From NCBI GenBank assembly GCA_030549335.1, contig JAUKPH010000023.1, forward strand, positions 1,798,001-1,862,000: a stretch of DNA of 64,000 nucleotides. The letters are read 5' to 3'. Of this stretch, positions 45,340-56,891 are shown piece by piece. Below the pieces are notes generated by a model. The model had not been told where the DNA came from, did no database searches, and worked only from the letters and a program-made list of their open reading frames with translations. Position 1 is the first letter of the stretch, and each line of letters starts with the position of its first letter. The position numbers were made by a program, and so were the translations under genes. This DNA comes from Pontederia crassipes. Taxonomy: Eukaryota; Streptophyta; Magnoliopsida; Commelinales; Pontederiaceae.

Positions 45340-47025
45340 TTTGTGCCGCTGTATTTTATACTCTAGTATCTCCACCAGTTGCTACTCATACGTGAGGTCT
45401 TCCTTTAGGTTGGGCTCTTCATACCTCACAGTATTGCATCATCGTGCTTATATCTCGTCAGCATGGATTCATGGAAGACTTTATGTATGCTCCCATAGGA
45501 AGGGGCAATGCCAGTCTACATGCTGCATTGCCGACAAGCTCAAGCACAACAAAAGGTCCTATATATTTGGGACAACTTTTCTTTCTCGCTGAATCTCATA
45601 ATGCCCTTCGCCAACCTGGAAAATTTTTTCACGTTTCTGTCCACATAGCCCTTTTGTCGGGATTGAGCAGCCTTTATCCTTTCTTTTATTAGTTCCACTT
45701 TATCAGCATACTCCTGTGCCTCTAATACTTCATACTTTTCCATGGACTTTTTTCTCCAACATCATTCCAATGTGCTAGCGAGGTCTCCCATACAATGCCT
45801 CAAATGGAGCCATGTTGATGCTATAGTGGAAGCTATTATTATAGGAGAACTCTATTAGGGGGAGGTGTTCATCTCAGCACCCTTGCCAATCTAGTGCACA
45901 AGCTCTCAACATATCCTCAAGTAGTGCGCTCTGATTGCCCATCTGTCTGTGGGTGAAATTGAGTACTAAAGTTCAGGTGGGTACCAAGAGCATCTTGTAA
46001 ACTTCTCTAAAATTTGGCTCTAATTCTTGGATCACGATCCGAGATGACAAATTTTGGAATTCCATGGAGACGAATGATCTCCCGAACATATAAGTTCAAT
46101 AAGTTGGAACTGATTGACTTCCACTTGATGGGGAGGAAGTGGGTCATCTTCGTCAATCGATCAATGATTACACAAATGGCATCGTGACCTTTCTTCTTCC
46201 ACTTGTATTTTGGGATTCCTAATGACTTCAACGATCCATAAGGCCTCTGATGCTCGGTCTTTACTTGTTGATATACAATACATTTGAAGACATAATCTGT
46301 TATCTCCCTTTTCATATCATTCCACCAGAAGCCACATTGTACGTCCTTGTACATTTTTGTACTGTCAAGATGTATGGCAAACTCTGACTTATGACACTCA
46401 TCCACAATGCCTCATTATGCCCAATCATGGGGTTCCACTAGCTGAATTCTTCTAGCATCTCGTGCTCTCCCAATCTCATGTAGGCCAATGATCCTTTCCA
46501 CTTGCGGCTCGGTACATCTACTGCGGAGTTCGCTTTACCAGGATGGTAATTAATTACAAACTCATAATTCTTTAAAAATTCTAGCCACCTGAGTTGCCTC
46601 AAGTTTGGATCCCTCAACTAAAAAATGTGCTTTAGGATCTTATGGTTAGTGAAGACCTGAAATGTCTTGCCATAGAGATAATGGTGCCATAACTTTAGTA
46701 CAAAGACCACTGTAGCTAACTCGAAGTCGTGCGTAGGATAGTTGACTTCATGCTTCTTGAGCTGCCTAGAAGCATAAGCAACCACTTCGCATGTTTCATA
46801 AGTACACAGTCAAGTCTTGTACCACATGCATCACTGTATACCACATAGCCACCATTACTAGATAGAATGGTAAGTATTGGTGCAGTCGTCAATCGAGTCT
46901 TCAGTCCTTGAAAACTCTGCTTGCACCTCGGGGACCATACATACTTAACTCCTTTTCTAGTCAATTTGGTCAATGGTGCTGCTATTTTTGAGAAATCTTT
47001 GATGAACGACAATAATAGCCTGTGA
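45340..47025 (-). pseudogene. Element E pol: RNase H and integrase
   Basis: FSKIAAPLTKLTRKGVKYVW, CKQSFQGLKTRLTTAPIL and [19 protein letters not shown] are the connection and RNase H. SEFAIHLDSTKMYKDVQC, WWNDMKREITDYV, ICVIIDRLTKMTHFLP and VISDRDPRIRAKF are the integrase with both core aspartates visible. IKAAQSRQKGYVDRN is its C-terminal part. Closely related in kind to element A. Fossil copy with broken frames. Confidence 0.82.
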
Positions 47026-47038
47026 GTCCAAGAAGCTG

Positions 47039-47626
47039 AGATAAAAAATCCAAAAAAATTAAAAACAATTCCAAAAAAATATCATTGCATGCATTTAGTT
47101 TTGCTACCATCTTACTAACTTTTGTCTTACTATTTTAATTATCTTTAAGTAAAATTCAAAGACATGTTCTTAACTAATGAAATTTGAATGCTTTTCTCTC
47201 TTATAATTTGCTATTTCAGTATTGAAGTTATGGACTATGTGCCTATGCTAAGTAGAATTATGGATGTCTAGACTACAAGATCATGTTCATGCCTTTTATT
47301 TTTTTCCTATTAAGTCTTGATAATAGTAGTCGTTTAATTGACCATATTAAGTACTCCTTGAGCTTAAAAAAATATGTGTTGAAAAAAATTATAGTAAAAA
47401 AAGTTGTTCGAATAAAGTTGTGTTTAGTTACAAAAGTGTTATCTGGAACCAATGTGTATTCGGGTAATTAGATCCTTATGGGTTCATGCTAGGTGACCTA
47501 AGGGCAACTGCTATAAATTTCGTGGATCGAAAGCCTTACAAGGACCACCTTGTACAATATGGAGAAGCACAGGAGTACTAAATCATGGCTAAGTTCAAAC
47601 TCTTCATTCAGAACCTTGATTGTTCA
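47039..47626 (+). mobile_element. Element B'' fragment: 3' non-coding region of the B family
   Basis: Aligns with B from about 14115 to 14720, including CATTGCATGCATTTAG, TTTTGCTACCATCTTAC and the first block of the doubled module (47435-47570). Bounded by element E on the left and the copia LTR on the right. Confidence 0.75.
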
Positions 47627-48483
47627 TGTTGAAATGTGATTCAAAAAATATTATCCACATCATTTTGTATTTTGAAAAAAAGAAAATTAATTATGGAGTT
47701 AGTGGATAGTTGTGGTGATGTGGTAGTCATGGTTACATGGTAATGTAATTAGTGGTAGTAGTGTGTTAGTGGTGGAGTGTGTGCATGATCTCCCACATTA
47801 TTAGGCATGATCTCCATGTTGTTATCTTGCATATGAAGTTGTAAGCCTATTTATAGGTCATCTTATTTTGAGTTTTAACACAGTAGAATATCATGCAATG
47901 ATATTTCCCTTTTCTCCAAAAATTGTTCATTGATTATTCGGTTATGTGCTGAATTATTTTCCTAGTTTATTCTTTAATTTCTAACAAATTTGGTATCAGA
48001 GCAGGTTGCAAAATACTCGGGCAGGAGAAGACAACATTTTGCAGATTTGGAATTGCTAGCAAGTGCAATTAACCGCTTCAACAAGCAGAAGTGTGGAGCA
48101 AATTATGGTTGTGAATGGTGATAGTGTAAGTTTCTCCCAATCTTTGATTCCTATTTTTAAAGGTGATAATTATGGGGTTTGGAAATCAAAATGAAGACTT
48201 TTTTTATGTCACAAGACCTTTAGGATTTGGTTGAGAATGGATATGCACATCCAGATGAATAAGGAAAATTAAAGGAAAACAAAAAGAAAGATGCAAAGGC
48301 ATTGCAAGCTATGCATGAGTCTATTTTTTGTAGAATTACAGGTGCAGTTACCTCAAAGCAAGCATGGGGTATATTACAAAAAGAGTATCAAGGAACATCA
48401 AAGGGAATCAAAGTTAAATTACAAACTCTTCGTCAAGATTTTGAGATGTTGTTTATAAAATCAAATGAGTCTGCACCAAAGCA
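47627..48483 (+). mobile_element. Ty1/copia fragment: 5' LTR, primer site, start of gag
   Basis: LTR 47627-47986 (360 bases, TGTTGAAATG to CTAACA), primer site TGGTATCAGAGCAGG (47991-48005, tRNA-Met) and a gag start with SLIPIFKGDNYGVW-type sequence and, in 48302-48487, ITGAVTSKQAWGILQKEYQG and VKLQTLRQDFEML, the UBN2-type copia gag. The rest of the element is missing. Fossil, broken. Confidence 0.8.
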
Positions 48484-48968
48484 ATGAGAAGTTTTTATCC
48501 TTAACCAACACTTATTAAGTACTATCAATCAATAAGATCATTGAGCGTCAAGTAGCATGTGATGATAATTCGGTGGCCGAGAATCAATGAGGAGAGATCA
48601 CTGTGCGCCAAACGGATAAGATTTTATCATCAACCAAAGTTTTATCAACATTGTTGGCCGAGATTTAAAAGTCATAAAATTTATCTCACAAAGTAAAACT
48701 CGATTGTATGATATTATCGACCATGATCAACATGAAGACCATCCGCACCTATAAATAGAGGACTTTTGACGAAGGAATCATTTTAGCCATAGTCAACAAA
48801 ATATTTTTAACTCATGTACATTGTTTAATCGTGACTCATTATTTGTATTTCTTCTTATTTATTTTTTATATTCTTTCTCTTGCCAGGACTTGAGTGAAAA
48901 TCTAATCACAACGATTCTTTGGATAAATTTATATCTCACACATTCTGATCAGATGTTTAATTCTTTTC
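48484..48968 (+). mobile_element. B-family LTR and leader remnant (B''' left part)
   Basis: GCAATGAGAAGTTTTTATCC and the following sequence match 60072-60340, a B-family LTR, including GGTGGCCGAGAATCA and the TATA box ACCTATAAATAGAGG (about 48748-48762). Leader-like sequence with TTGCCAGGACTTGAG follows. Likely the left part of B''', split by the MULE. Confidence 0.65.
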
Positions 48969-49195
48969 TTTATTTTCTCAAACCACCCCTAAATTATCAC
49001 GATTTTTCAGATCTAACTTCGATTTTTCATTTTTTTAGTCCCTAAACTTTCACAAATTTTCCAATTTGGTCCTTCTGTCAAATTCTCAGTTATCTTTGAT
49101 TTTTTGCATTTGTAAAAAGACGATTATACCCCTGCTTTAGACGACTTAAAGTCGTAGTCTTCATTTGCTTATTTCGTACCCAAAAGCCCCTTTCG
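48969..49195 (+). repeat. Left terminal inverted repeat of the MULE
   Basis: Inverted match to 53968-54207, with landmarks CTCAAACCACCC, CCAATTTGGTCCTTC and CATTTGCTTATTTC. Confidence 0.8.
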
Positions 49196-49595
49196 ACCGA
49201 ACCCTAGGTTCATCTAGATCTACTTCTCTCTGGTTCCTGTTGTTGGAGTTTCAACAATTTCTCCGGCGTTCATCCCCTATGCTTTTCTCTGACCATCTTT
49301 TCCTACAGCATTGGCTTTCTCCTCCTGAGTTGGCTTTCTGCTCCTAGATTTTCTTTGTACTCCTGTCGTCGACCTCTGAAGATCCTCTGACGATTTGGTG
49401 AAATTTGCTGAGACGCAGCTTCCACGTTTTTCCTCGGCGTTCTGCATTTGTATGTTAAAGTAGCTGTAAACCATTTTACTCGTTTTGGTGTCGATTTAGG
49501 ATTTCTTATATTATGAAGTGTTACTTCTATTTACGCTACCTTGTACACGATATTTACTATGATTTTTCTAATTTACACAGTATTAATCTGAAGCC
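49196..49595 (+). other. Leader of the GRF gene in the MULE
   Basis: Weak inverted similarity to 53600-53967 (TTGGAG..TC..ACAAT, TTTTCCT..AGC..), i.e. an eroded extension of the inverted repeat. It would serve as promoter and 5' leader of the plus-strand ORF. No other gene seen. Confidence 0.4.
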
Positions 49596-50068
49596 ATGAT
49601 TTCGCTTGGATCAACTTCAAAAAGCACAAGTGGCATTAGTCATGTAGAAGTTTATTTCCATGAAGATGAAATAGGTGTTACTGGGATATGAACTCCTGAG
49701 CAAAGTATTCATTTACTAAGGATAATCCCGGTCGAGGATTCATTGGTTGTCAAAATTACAACGGGCAGGGTTCTGGATGCGAATTTTTCAAATGGGTTGA
49801 TCCGACAACCTGTCCAAGGGGCATGGCTTGGAGTAGCAAGGTTCTCGAAGAAAATGATAGAGCCAAAAGATGAATTATTGAATTAGAGAATCAAGTTGAA
49901 GAAAAACAAAGGAGTCTGAAAATATCGAATGATATGCTAATGACTACTTTGGTGGAAGCAAGAGGCTTTGAAAGTAAATTAAAGAATCAAAGAAGATGTC
50001 GTATTCTATTGTTGACCATAGGTAGTTTTGTTATTGTAATTGCAAGGGAGTACTTTATAATGGAGTAA
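49596..50068 (+). pseudogene. GRF-type zinc finger protein with coiled coil and membrane segment, in the MULE
   Basis: From ATG 49596 the first 31 codons (MISLGSTSKSTSGISH..) end in a stop. From about 49693 another frame carries DNPGRGFIGCQNYNGQGSGC and EFFKWVDPTTCPRG, the centre of a GRF zinc finger (NPGRxFxGC..C.FF.W.D). IIELENQVEEKQRSLKIS follows, a likely coiled coil, then RCRILLLTIGSFVIVIARE, a single membrane segment, ending at 50066-50068. Zinc finger, coiled coil and C-terminal membrane anchor is a common plant GRF layout; function unknown. The N-terminal half of the finger is not clear, and at least two in-frame stops and a frame change (or unspliced introns) make this copy probably inactive. 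Confidence 0.6.
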
Positions 50069-51070
50069 AGATTGCAATGCCCAGCAAATTTGATGTTGAA
50101 TGTAATAACATCTGATGTTTTAACTTTGAATAGGTTTAAATACATTTACTTTGGTCCTATATTGAATGTATTTTGAATGTTATCGAATTCTATGTCCTTC
50201 AAGTTACATTCGATATATGTTATGTAATGTGATGACAATGTGATATATGTTATTGTGTAATTCATAACGTGCCAAAAAATGATAGAAACACGTCTCAACA
50301 ACAATAGAAACACATCTCAGTAAGTTACATAATTGGTGCGTTTAATTCATAAGTTACATTTGATATATGTTATGCAAGTTACATTCAATATATGCTATTG
50401 TGTAATGCGATGACAATGTAGCTTTATTGTATAATGTGATGACAATGTGATATATGTTATTGTGTAATTCATAACGTGCCAAAAAAAATGATAGAAACAC
50501 ATCTCAACAAGTTACATAAGTGGTGCATTTAATTCATAAGTTACATCATAACACGAGTTTTATCCAAACACATGCCATTTACATGGTTACAAAACAAGTA
50601 CGGCTACAAAATTCCAACTATAGCTCCACTACACATATGCCATTTACATGGTTACAAAACAAGTAGTTGATTACATGGTTACAAAACAAATATGACTACA
50701 AAAGAACAACCACATTCCAATGATAGTTCTACTACACACATGCAATTTACATGGTTACAAAATAAGTACGACTACAAAAAAGAACCACATTCCAACGATA
50801 GTTCCACTACACACATGCCACTTGCATGGTTACAAAAGAAGTTCCACTTCATATACTAAAGACAAAATTCTTCAAGTCAATTTACAGGATTAGAATTTGT
50901 AGATGTCCAGCTGAAAATACATTGCCATACACATTAGCAATCCTCAAGATTTCAGTAGACACTTGGCTCACGCCTCTTGCAGCAACTTCTCTTCTAACTT
51001 CAGCAGTTCGACAGGAAGAAGCCTGCAATATGATATATGTTAGTGAACAAAGCATCTTTGTAGTTGCATT
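50069..51070. repeat. Tandem repeats between the two MULE genes
   Basis: A block of about 213 bases containing GTGATATATGTTATTGTGTA and CATAACGTGCCAAAAAA is present twice (from about 50226 and 50440). 50571-50850 holds about three and a half copies of an 80-base unit with CATGCCATTTACATGG and CCAACGATAGTTCCACTACA. The rest is AT-rich and includes the 3' end of the transposase transcript. Confidence 0.75.
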
Positions 51071-53501
51071 CTAACAATAGATATCATACATGTGTCTCAG
51101 TATTAGAAACATCATCAATTTTTTTTTTTTTGCCTTTTGCACTACAGCTTGCATCCTAACAATAGCACAACAGAAGATAATCATCAGTAATATCAGAAAA
51201 AAGCATGAATGAAGCAAAGAACAAATAAAGTCAAGATATACTACCTTCTTTCTTGCTTGACTACTTTCCATAACCTCTACACAAGTTCTAATATTGTGGC
51301 CCTTCTCTCCGCAATTCCTACAACTCAAATTCTTAAGTGACCTTTTCACTAATCCTGTGGTCCTCCTAGGTTCATCTGGACCCCTTTTCCTCAGCTTCTT
51401 GGGTCGACCTGGTCTTTTTAAAAAATAAGAGGTTGCAATTGTTCCTATTCAATATGTTCCCATTGCTTCTCATCTGGAATAGGATGTATGATATTAGAAT
51501 ATGTCACCTTATACATTTCAATAGAGTAACATGGATGCACAAATTCTTCACACATTCTCCTATCAGCAATAATGCATGCACATGCATGTTCACATGGAAC
51601 ACCTGTTACATGCCATTTTCTACAAGAGCAGCTTTTTAAACCTAGATGCACAATATAATGTCCTCTACTACCTATTACTTCAAACTTCCCATCACCAACA
51701 ACTAATACCTCATGTCGTGTTCCTAACTTTTTGTTTGTATCAAGCAACTTCAAAATTTTTGGACATATTAGACTACTGAGAGTCTTGGCCCATACCTTTT
51801 TTTCATTATGCCTTGTCATCATTTGTCGACGTATAGTTTCTAACAATGTCAGTATAGGTTTTTCACATGCTTCTTTCACGTGTTGATTAAATGACTCGAT
51901 AATGTTATTGGATATCAAATCACATTTTGAACTATCACCAAAATATGATCTAGACCAATTCTCAGGTTGCTCCTTCATAAGATAATCATGAGCTTTGGAA
52001 TCCAAAGTCCTTAAAGTGTCCATTGCCTCTTTCCAATCCTCTTTAGTATATGCCCCAGCAGCTCGCCACAGCCACATCTCCAACTCCTTACCCTTGAATT
52101 TTTCCTTGAATTTAGAACACGGTGTCTCACACAAACTCTTTGTTCTGCATCAGACATTAACTTTACAAATGTTTGTAGAAGTCCCTAAGGACAGTAACAT
52201 AAAATTTGAAGTTAGATTTCAAATAAGTTATAATCTATAAATGAACTATAACATTCATACCTTTTGTTGATCTAAGGTAAAAAAACCCATCCCTTCTCTT
52301 CATGAGTTCCAATTGCCTCAATAAGATGCTCAAGGAACCATGTCCAGGATTCTTTACATTCAGCTTCTTCCACTGCAATAGCTATAGGAAACATTTGATC
52401 ATTCTCATCTCTTGATATTGCACTTATCAAGTGACCACCAAATGTTCCTTTTAGATTGCAAGCATCTAAACCAATAACTGGTCGGCAGCCACCCACAAAT
52501 CCTTGGATTTCAGTAGCAAAGCTAACAATTACCCTTTGAAAATGTGGAGAACATTCAAGTGAAATCCTAAACACACCAACCCTTGCCATGCATCTAGGAT
52601 TGCGTTTTACAACTTGTGCACAATAGTCTCTAATCTTTTGAAATTATTGCTGATGATTTCTTTCAATCATTTCTACTGCATTGACCCTTGCTCTATACAT
52701 TTGCTTGTTTGACATAAATAAGTATTCTTCTTTTCTTATTGTTCTTCTCATATAATTAACCTTCCATGAAGGGTCATCCATCAACCTATCCAAATACTAT
52801 TTAGCAACCCAGGTACTTCTTTGAAGGTTTTTACATTTGTAAATATCATAATCAACTTCAGTGTGAGATTTCTCATATCAGTTTCTTCATTGAAGATGGG
52901 AAATGACTAACCATTTTCTTCCAATTGATCTCCGTAGTTGTGATTGTCCACGTCATCTACCACATAAGCTTCCTCAATGTTCTCATCTCCACTTTCATTA
53001 GGATTATCAAAATTTTCACCTCCACTTACTGTGTCTGAAGAATTTGGATCAACATTTTATTAGGATTTGTTGTAGATTCTCTAACACCTATATCATGATC
53101 AGCTACCTTGGACAATTCATCATGTTGAGGTACACTATGTTTTTTATTTTTTGGCAATTTCTCAAGACAAGTTGAGGTAGTGTCACTTTGTAGTGGTAGA
53201 ACATCAACATCAGCCTCAACATATATTGGAATTGTTTTCCTATTACCACCATAACTTGCAAACATGTTCAATACATCATTGTCAATTTTAATTTGAATCC
53301 AATTGTCAGTTTTGGTTTAGTGTGATACATGCAGACATTTGGCGGTAAATCAAGAGTTTCTAACATGTCAAGAATCTCAAAATAGGACATCAAATTTGGA
53401 TCTACGACCTCAAACCATGCCACTTTTCTATCTATGTAAGAACCTTTCGGCTTGTGAATGAAATGTCCACCATAGTGCAACTCTAACATGTAATACTCCA
53501 T
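51071..53501 (-). pseudogene. MULE transposase (MuDR/MURA type)
   Basis: Minus-strand gene of several exons. N-terminus MEYYMLELHYGGHFIHKPKG with DPNLMSYFEIL (PB1-like domain of plant MULEs); a variable linker (about 52900-53270); a MuDR DNA-binding part (about 52600-52840) with WKVNYMRRTI and YRARVNAVEMIE; the DDE catalytic domain with CRPVIGLDACNLKGTFGG, QMFPIAIAV and SWTWFLEHL; an intron at about 52183-52257 with GT/AG ends before the DQQKG motif; then NNIIESFN (third acidic residue), the SWIM finger CSCRKWHVTGVPCEHA, and a late zinc knuckle CRNCGEKGHNIRTC. All three catalytic acids can be seen. A frame change near 52115 and stops in the DNA-binding part suggest this copy is dead. Confidence 0.85.
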
Positions 53502-53967
53502 GTGTAATCTGCAACTGCATTAAAATAGAACCCTAAAATATTAAGGGGAGGTCTAGGGACAGAAACCCTAAAAAAATGTATGTGCGCTTTCATTGCAGAA
53601 AAAATAGGGATGCACGTGTAGTGGGGGACCATAGCACACTAAACCATTTATGTGTCAGGTGAAGCGGAGTGGGGGACCATAGAATAATGAAAGAATGTAC
53701 TCACGAGAAGCCAATAGTCGTCGACAAGGGGGACCATATGGGTTTAGAAACGTACATTGAGAAAGCAAAAACACTAAACCCTAAATTCTCTGTTCCAAAA
53801 AAGGAGAAAATGGACAGAGGTCAGAAAAGTACCTTCAGAGTCACGGTCAGGCGAAAGTTAGGTCAATGAGTTCAAAGTTCTCGGAGGAGGAAGTCAGAGG
53901 AAAAGATCAACGGAGATGAATGCTAGAGATATTGTCGGAGCTCCAACCACGCTTCTCTCCGACAAGA
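53502..53967 (-). promoter_or_regulatory. Upstream region of the MULE transposase
   Basis: Non-coding stretch between the transposase start and the right inverted repeat; eroded inverted-repeat similarity to the left end. In MuDR the promoter lies in this position. Confidence 0.4.
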
Positions 53968-54207
53968 AAAGGGCTTTTGGGTATGAAATAAGCAAATGAA
54001 GAATACGACTTTAAGGAGTCTAAGGTAGGGGTATAATGGTCTTTTCACAAATGTGTACAATCAAAGATACCCGAGAATTTGACGAAATTGGACGGAAGGA
54101 CCAAATTGGAAAAATCGTAAAAGTTTAGGGGCCCAAAAAATGAAGTTCATAGTTTGGGGTCAGATATGGAAAATCGTGATAGTTTAGGGTGGTTTGAGGA
54201 AATAACC
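53968..54207 (-). repeat. Right terminal inverted repeat of the MULE
   Basis: Inverted counterpart of 48969-49195; the outer end reads GGTGGTTTGAGGAAATAA on the plus strand. Confidence 0.8.
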
Positions 54208-54399
54208 CTTATTTTTATCTGATACTTGGTTGTTGCATAAATTTGAAAATTATATCACAACCAATCCTTTATTTTTTTGGTTTTTTAGATTAAGTTAGTA
54301 GTCTTTTAGTTTCATTTAGTTAGTTAGTTAATTGTCAATTTAATTATTTTAGTAGTTTATTTTTTATAATGGAGTCATCTTATTCATGTTTTTATTTTG

Positions 54400-55430
54400 T
54401 GCGAGGAGATCAATTCGGATAATTACCTTTTTTGGCTACATTGACACGGGTGCTCCGTGACTAATTGCATGAAATTTACGTTGGAACCATGCATGTTAAT
54501 AGCACATTCTGCCACCCGATAATCTAGACATCGGGATCATTAATTAGGGATTCGGGTAGCCTCGGAATCAATGCATGCCGAATTTTTTTATCTACACTCA
54601 AACCTTGAACTCAAAATCTGATCACCGAGCCTCAGACATTCTGACACTATGACCTCGGCCGAGATGTCCAAGCACCAAAAGACACATCACTCACATTAGG
54701 AAGACAGCCTCGAAGACCTCGGACAAGACGTCTCCCGGCATTAAAATCTCATCGCTGACACGCCTGACTACCTGACATGATAAGACAATATGTAGGGCTT
54801 TTCACAGGAGCCAAGGACGACCGATTCTTGCTGAGCAGATTCTCAGTGCACCTAACACTGACTTGACACTTAGCAAGCACATTGTTTGGCGCCCGGACTC
54901 CAATGGATGTGGCTGCTCAGCAAACATAAGTTCACGGCCATTTATTTTGTATAAATACTTACCTTTGCTCTGCCTTGCAGATGAACACGAAACCGATCTC
55001 CAACTTACTTTTGCGCCCCTCTCCTTCCTTCCTTTGCGTCGGACGTATCGGCTGCCAACTTTCTCTCTCTCTTAACCACTCTTGCGACCGAGACATCAAT
55101 CTTCCATGACACTACACAAATCTCGTTCTAAAAGCCAAGAGCCACCATTCACGGCCGAGAATCTTCATCGACTTATGACCGAGACTCAACACCAAGTTCA
55201 CCCACATATACTATGACCGAGACTTGCTCCACTAACGTATATTGTTGTTGAAATGCCATCCTTAAGCACCATCATCCACCGAGTTCTTCGTCGACTTTTC
55301 GACATCATCGGCTATGCTCATTGACATTGGCGCCAAGTTATCAACTCGGCCGAGTTCTCTCTCTACAAATTATTCACCGAGCCACCACCTTTATTCATCG
55401 TTCAACAATTTCTCTTTTCAGATCAAGATG
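54400..55430 (+). other. Pol-less spacer of B'''
   Basis: Matches 11230-12268 of element B: GTGCGAGGAGATCAATTCGG start, decayed GGCCGAGA-type motifs, TATAAATAC (54950-54958) and CTTGCAG (54974-54980). No gene. Confidence 0.65.
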
Positions 55431-56891
55431 AGAAGGTTCGCCAATATTTGGAGGGGACGTCACAATCGACGACATCTTGGACGCTCAACCCATTGTAAAA
55501 TCTTCACAATTAATTTCATATCCGAGGGATTATTATTGGACCAAGCCTCCTTATCAGGACCGTTTTGATAGAACGTCGGCTATACGAGTCCACGCCACTA
55601 GATTTCCAGACTCCAAATTACCTAGGGAGTACAATTTATTTGCTAATATCCATTTATTATTCTCCTAGATCGGCGTTTCTGATTTTGTTCAGCAGTGATG
55701 GCCAACTTATCAAGTCCTCACAATGGAATTTTTGTCATCTCTCGGGGTCATCAATTTTGATGGCAAACAATATGATCAACCTCACATTTATTTTCAGCTA
55801 TACGCCCTTTCACACTGACTTTAGAAGATTTTAACAATATTTATGGATTTCCTAACTATGGGTCTCGTTCTGTGCCTACTGACTTTCATGCTAAAGATTT
55901 TTAGAAATACATAATCAAAAAAGACCGATTGGTCTGGAGCACAACTAAGGAAAGCACAATCCATAATTTTGTCCTACGCTTTGCCCACTGCATGCTTAGC
56001 AACACCCATAGTAGACGAAGTGATAGTGATGGAGCCATTTCAGTGGGGGAGTAATTCTTCATCCACAACATGCTCCACAGGACACAGGTCAATGTCGGTC
56101 CCTTCCTCATCAGTCGTCTTCAACGCCGTACTACTAATCGAAGCGACAGCATCAATATGGGTGCCCTTATCACACTGATAGCTCAACACTTCATACTTGA
56201 CCTGGATGATCTATAAGTTGTCCCAGGAAGTGTCCACCTCAACCGATGAACCGTTCTAACCATGGGCCTCACCAAGATCAATAGTTCAGTAGTTAAAGTT
56301 TTCACTTTTAAAGGGAGTGATTTGGAGATGCACTGCAGTGACCGAAATGCATTTACACCAATTAATCCTGATAATTGGCTACTTTTTAAGCAGGCCGTAG
56401 CTCTAGTGGTCCCACCTGTAGGACCATCTGCCTTTGTCGGACAGCCACACCAAGATGAGGCCTTCTCTTGGTTTGATTCTACCAATTATGCGGCAGCCCA
56501 GCAGTACCTTCAACAGTCACCGCTTTTCCAATCTGCATCACTGACAGCTTCCCGACATGCGACATCTGCCCCTTCACCTCATATGTCGGTACCTTCTCCA
56601 ATTCCATCTCCAGCACATAAGAGCTCTTTTGATTCCTCGTTCATACCAGCCACAACTTATGAGGAACGGGATTCGATGGAAGTGCATGTCCCTTTACATG
56701 AGTCTGAGCCCACTTATTTGTCTCCACATGAGTCGACATATTACACACCTCCTCCGCAAACTCAGCTGTCGCAGCCTAACTATGCATCCATGTAGAGCCT
56801 CTAGGAATCCATGTACGATGAGCAGCTTTGTCAAGCAGGGGAGTTGTAAGCTATTCGAGGAGCAAAATAGGCAGGCAGTAGAGTTTACCAT

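Larger units (their letters stand above)
43385..47038 (-). mobile_element. Element E: chromovirus remnant (3' half)
   Basis: Minus-strand pol pieces followed by one LTR. It ends on the right within the RNase H/RT border, where it meets B-family sequence. A second LTR was not found. Fossil with several breaks. Confidence 0.75.
48969..54207. mobile_element. Autonomous-type MULE with two convergent genes
   Basis: About 5.2 kb bounded by long inverted repeats starting TTATTT.CTCAAACCAC. The arms match well for about 230 bases (48969-49195 and 53968-54207) and weakly for a further 150 or so. A transposase lies on the minus strand and a GRF zinc-finger ORF on the plus strand, their 3' ends facing each other as in maize MuDR. 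The 9-10-bp target duplication could not be read with confidence. Confidence 0.8.

Noticed and set aside
48969-48990. 9-10-bp target duplication of the large MULE
   Set aside because: Flanks are T-rich and similar only by composition; no convincing match between the two sides.
50571-50850. Regularly spaced repeats that might suggest a CRISPR array
   Set aside because: Plant nuclear DNA, repeat units abut without unique spacers, and no cas genes are near; ordinary tandem repeats.
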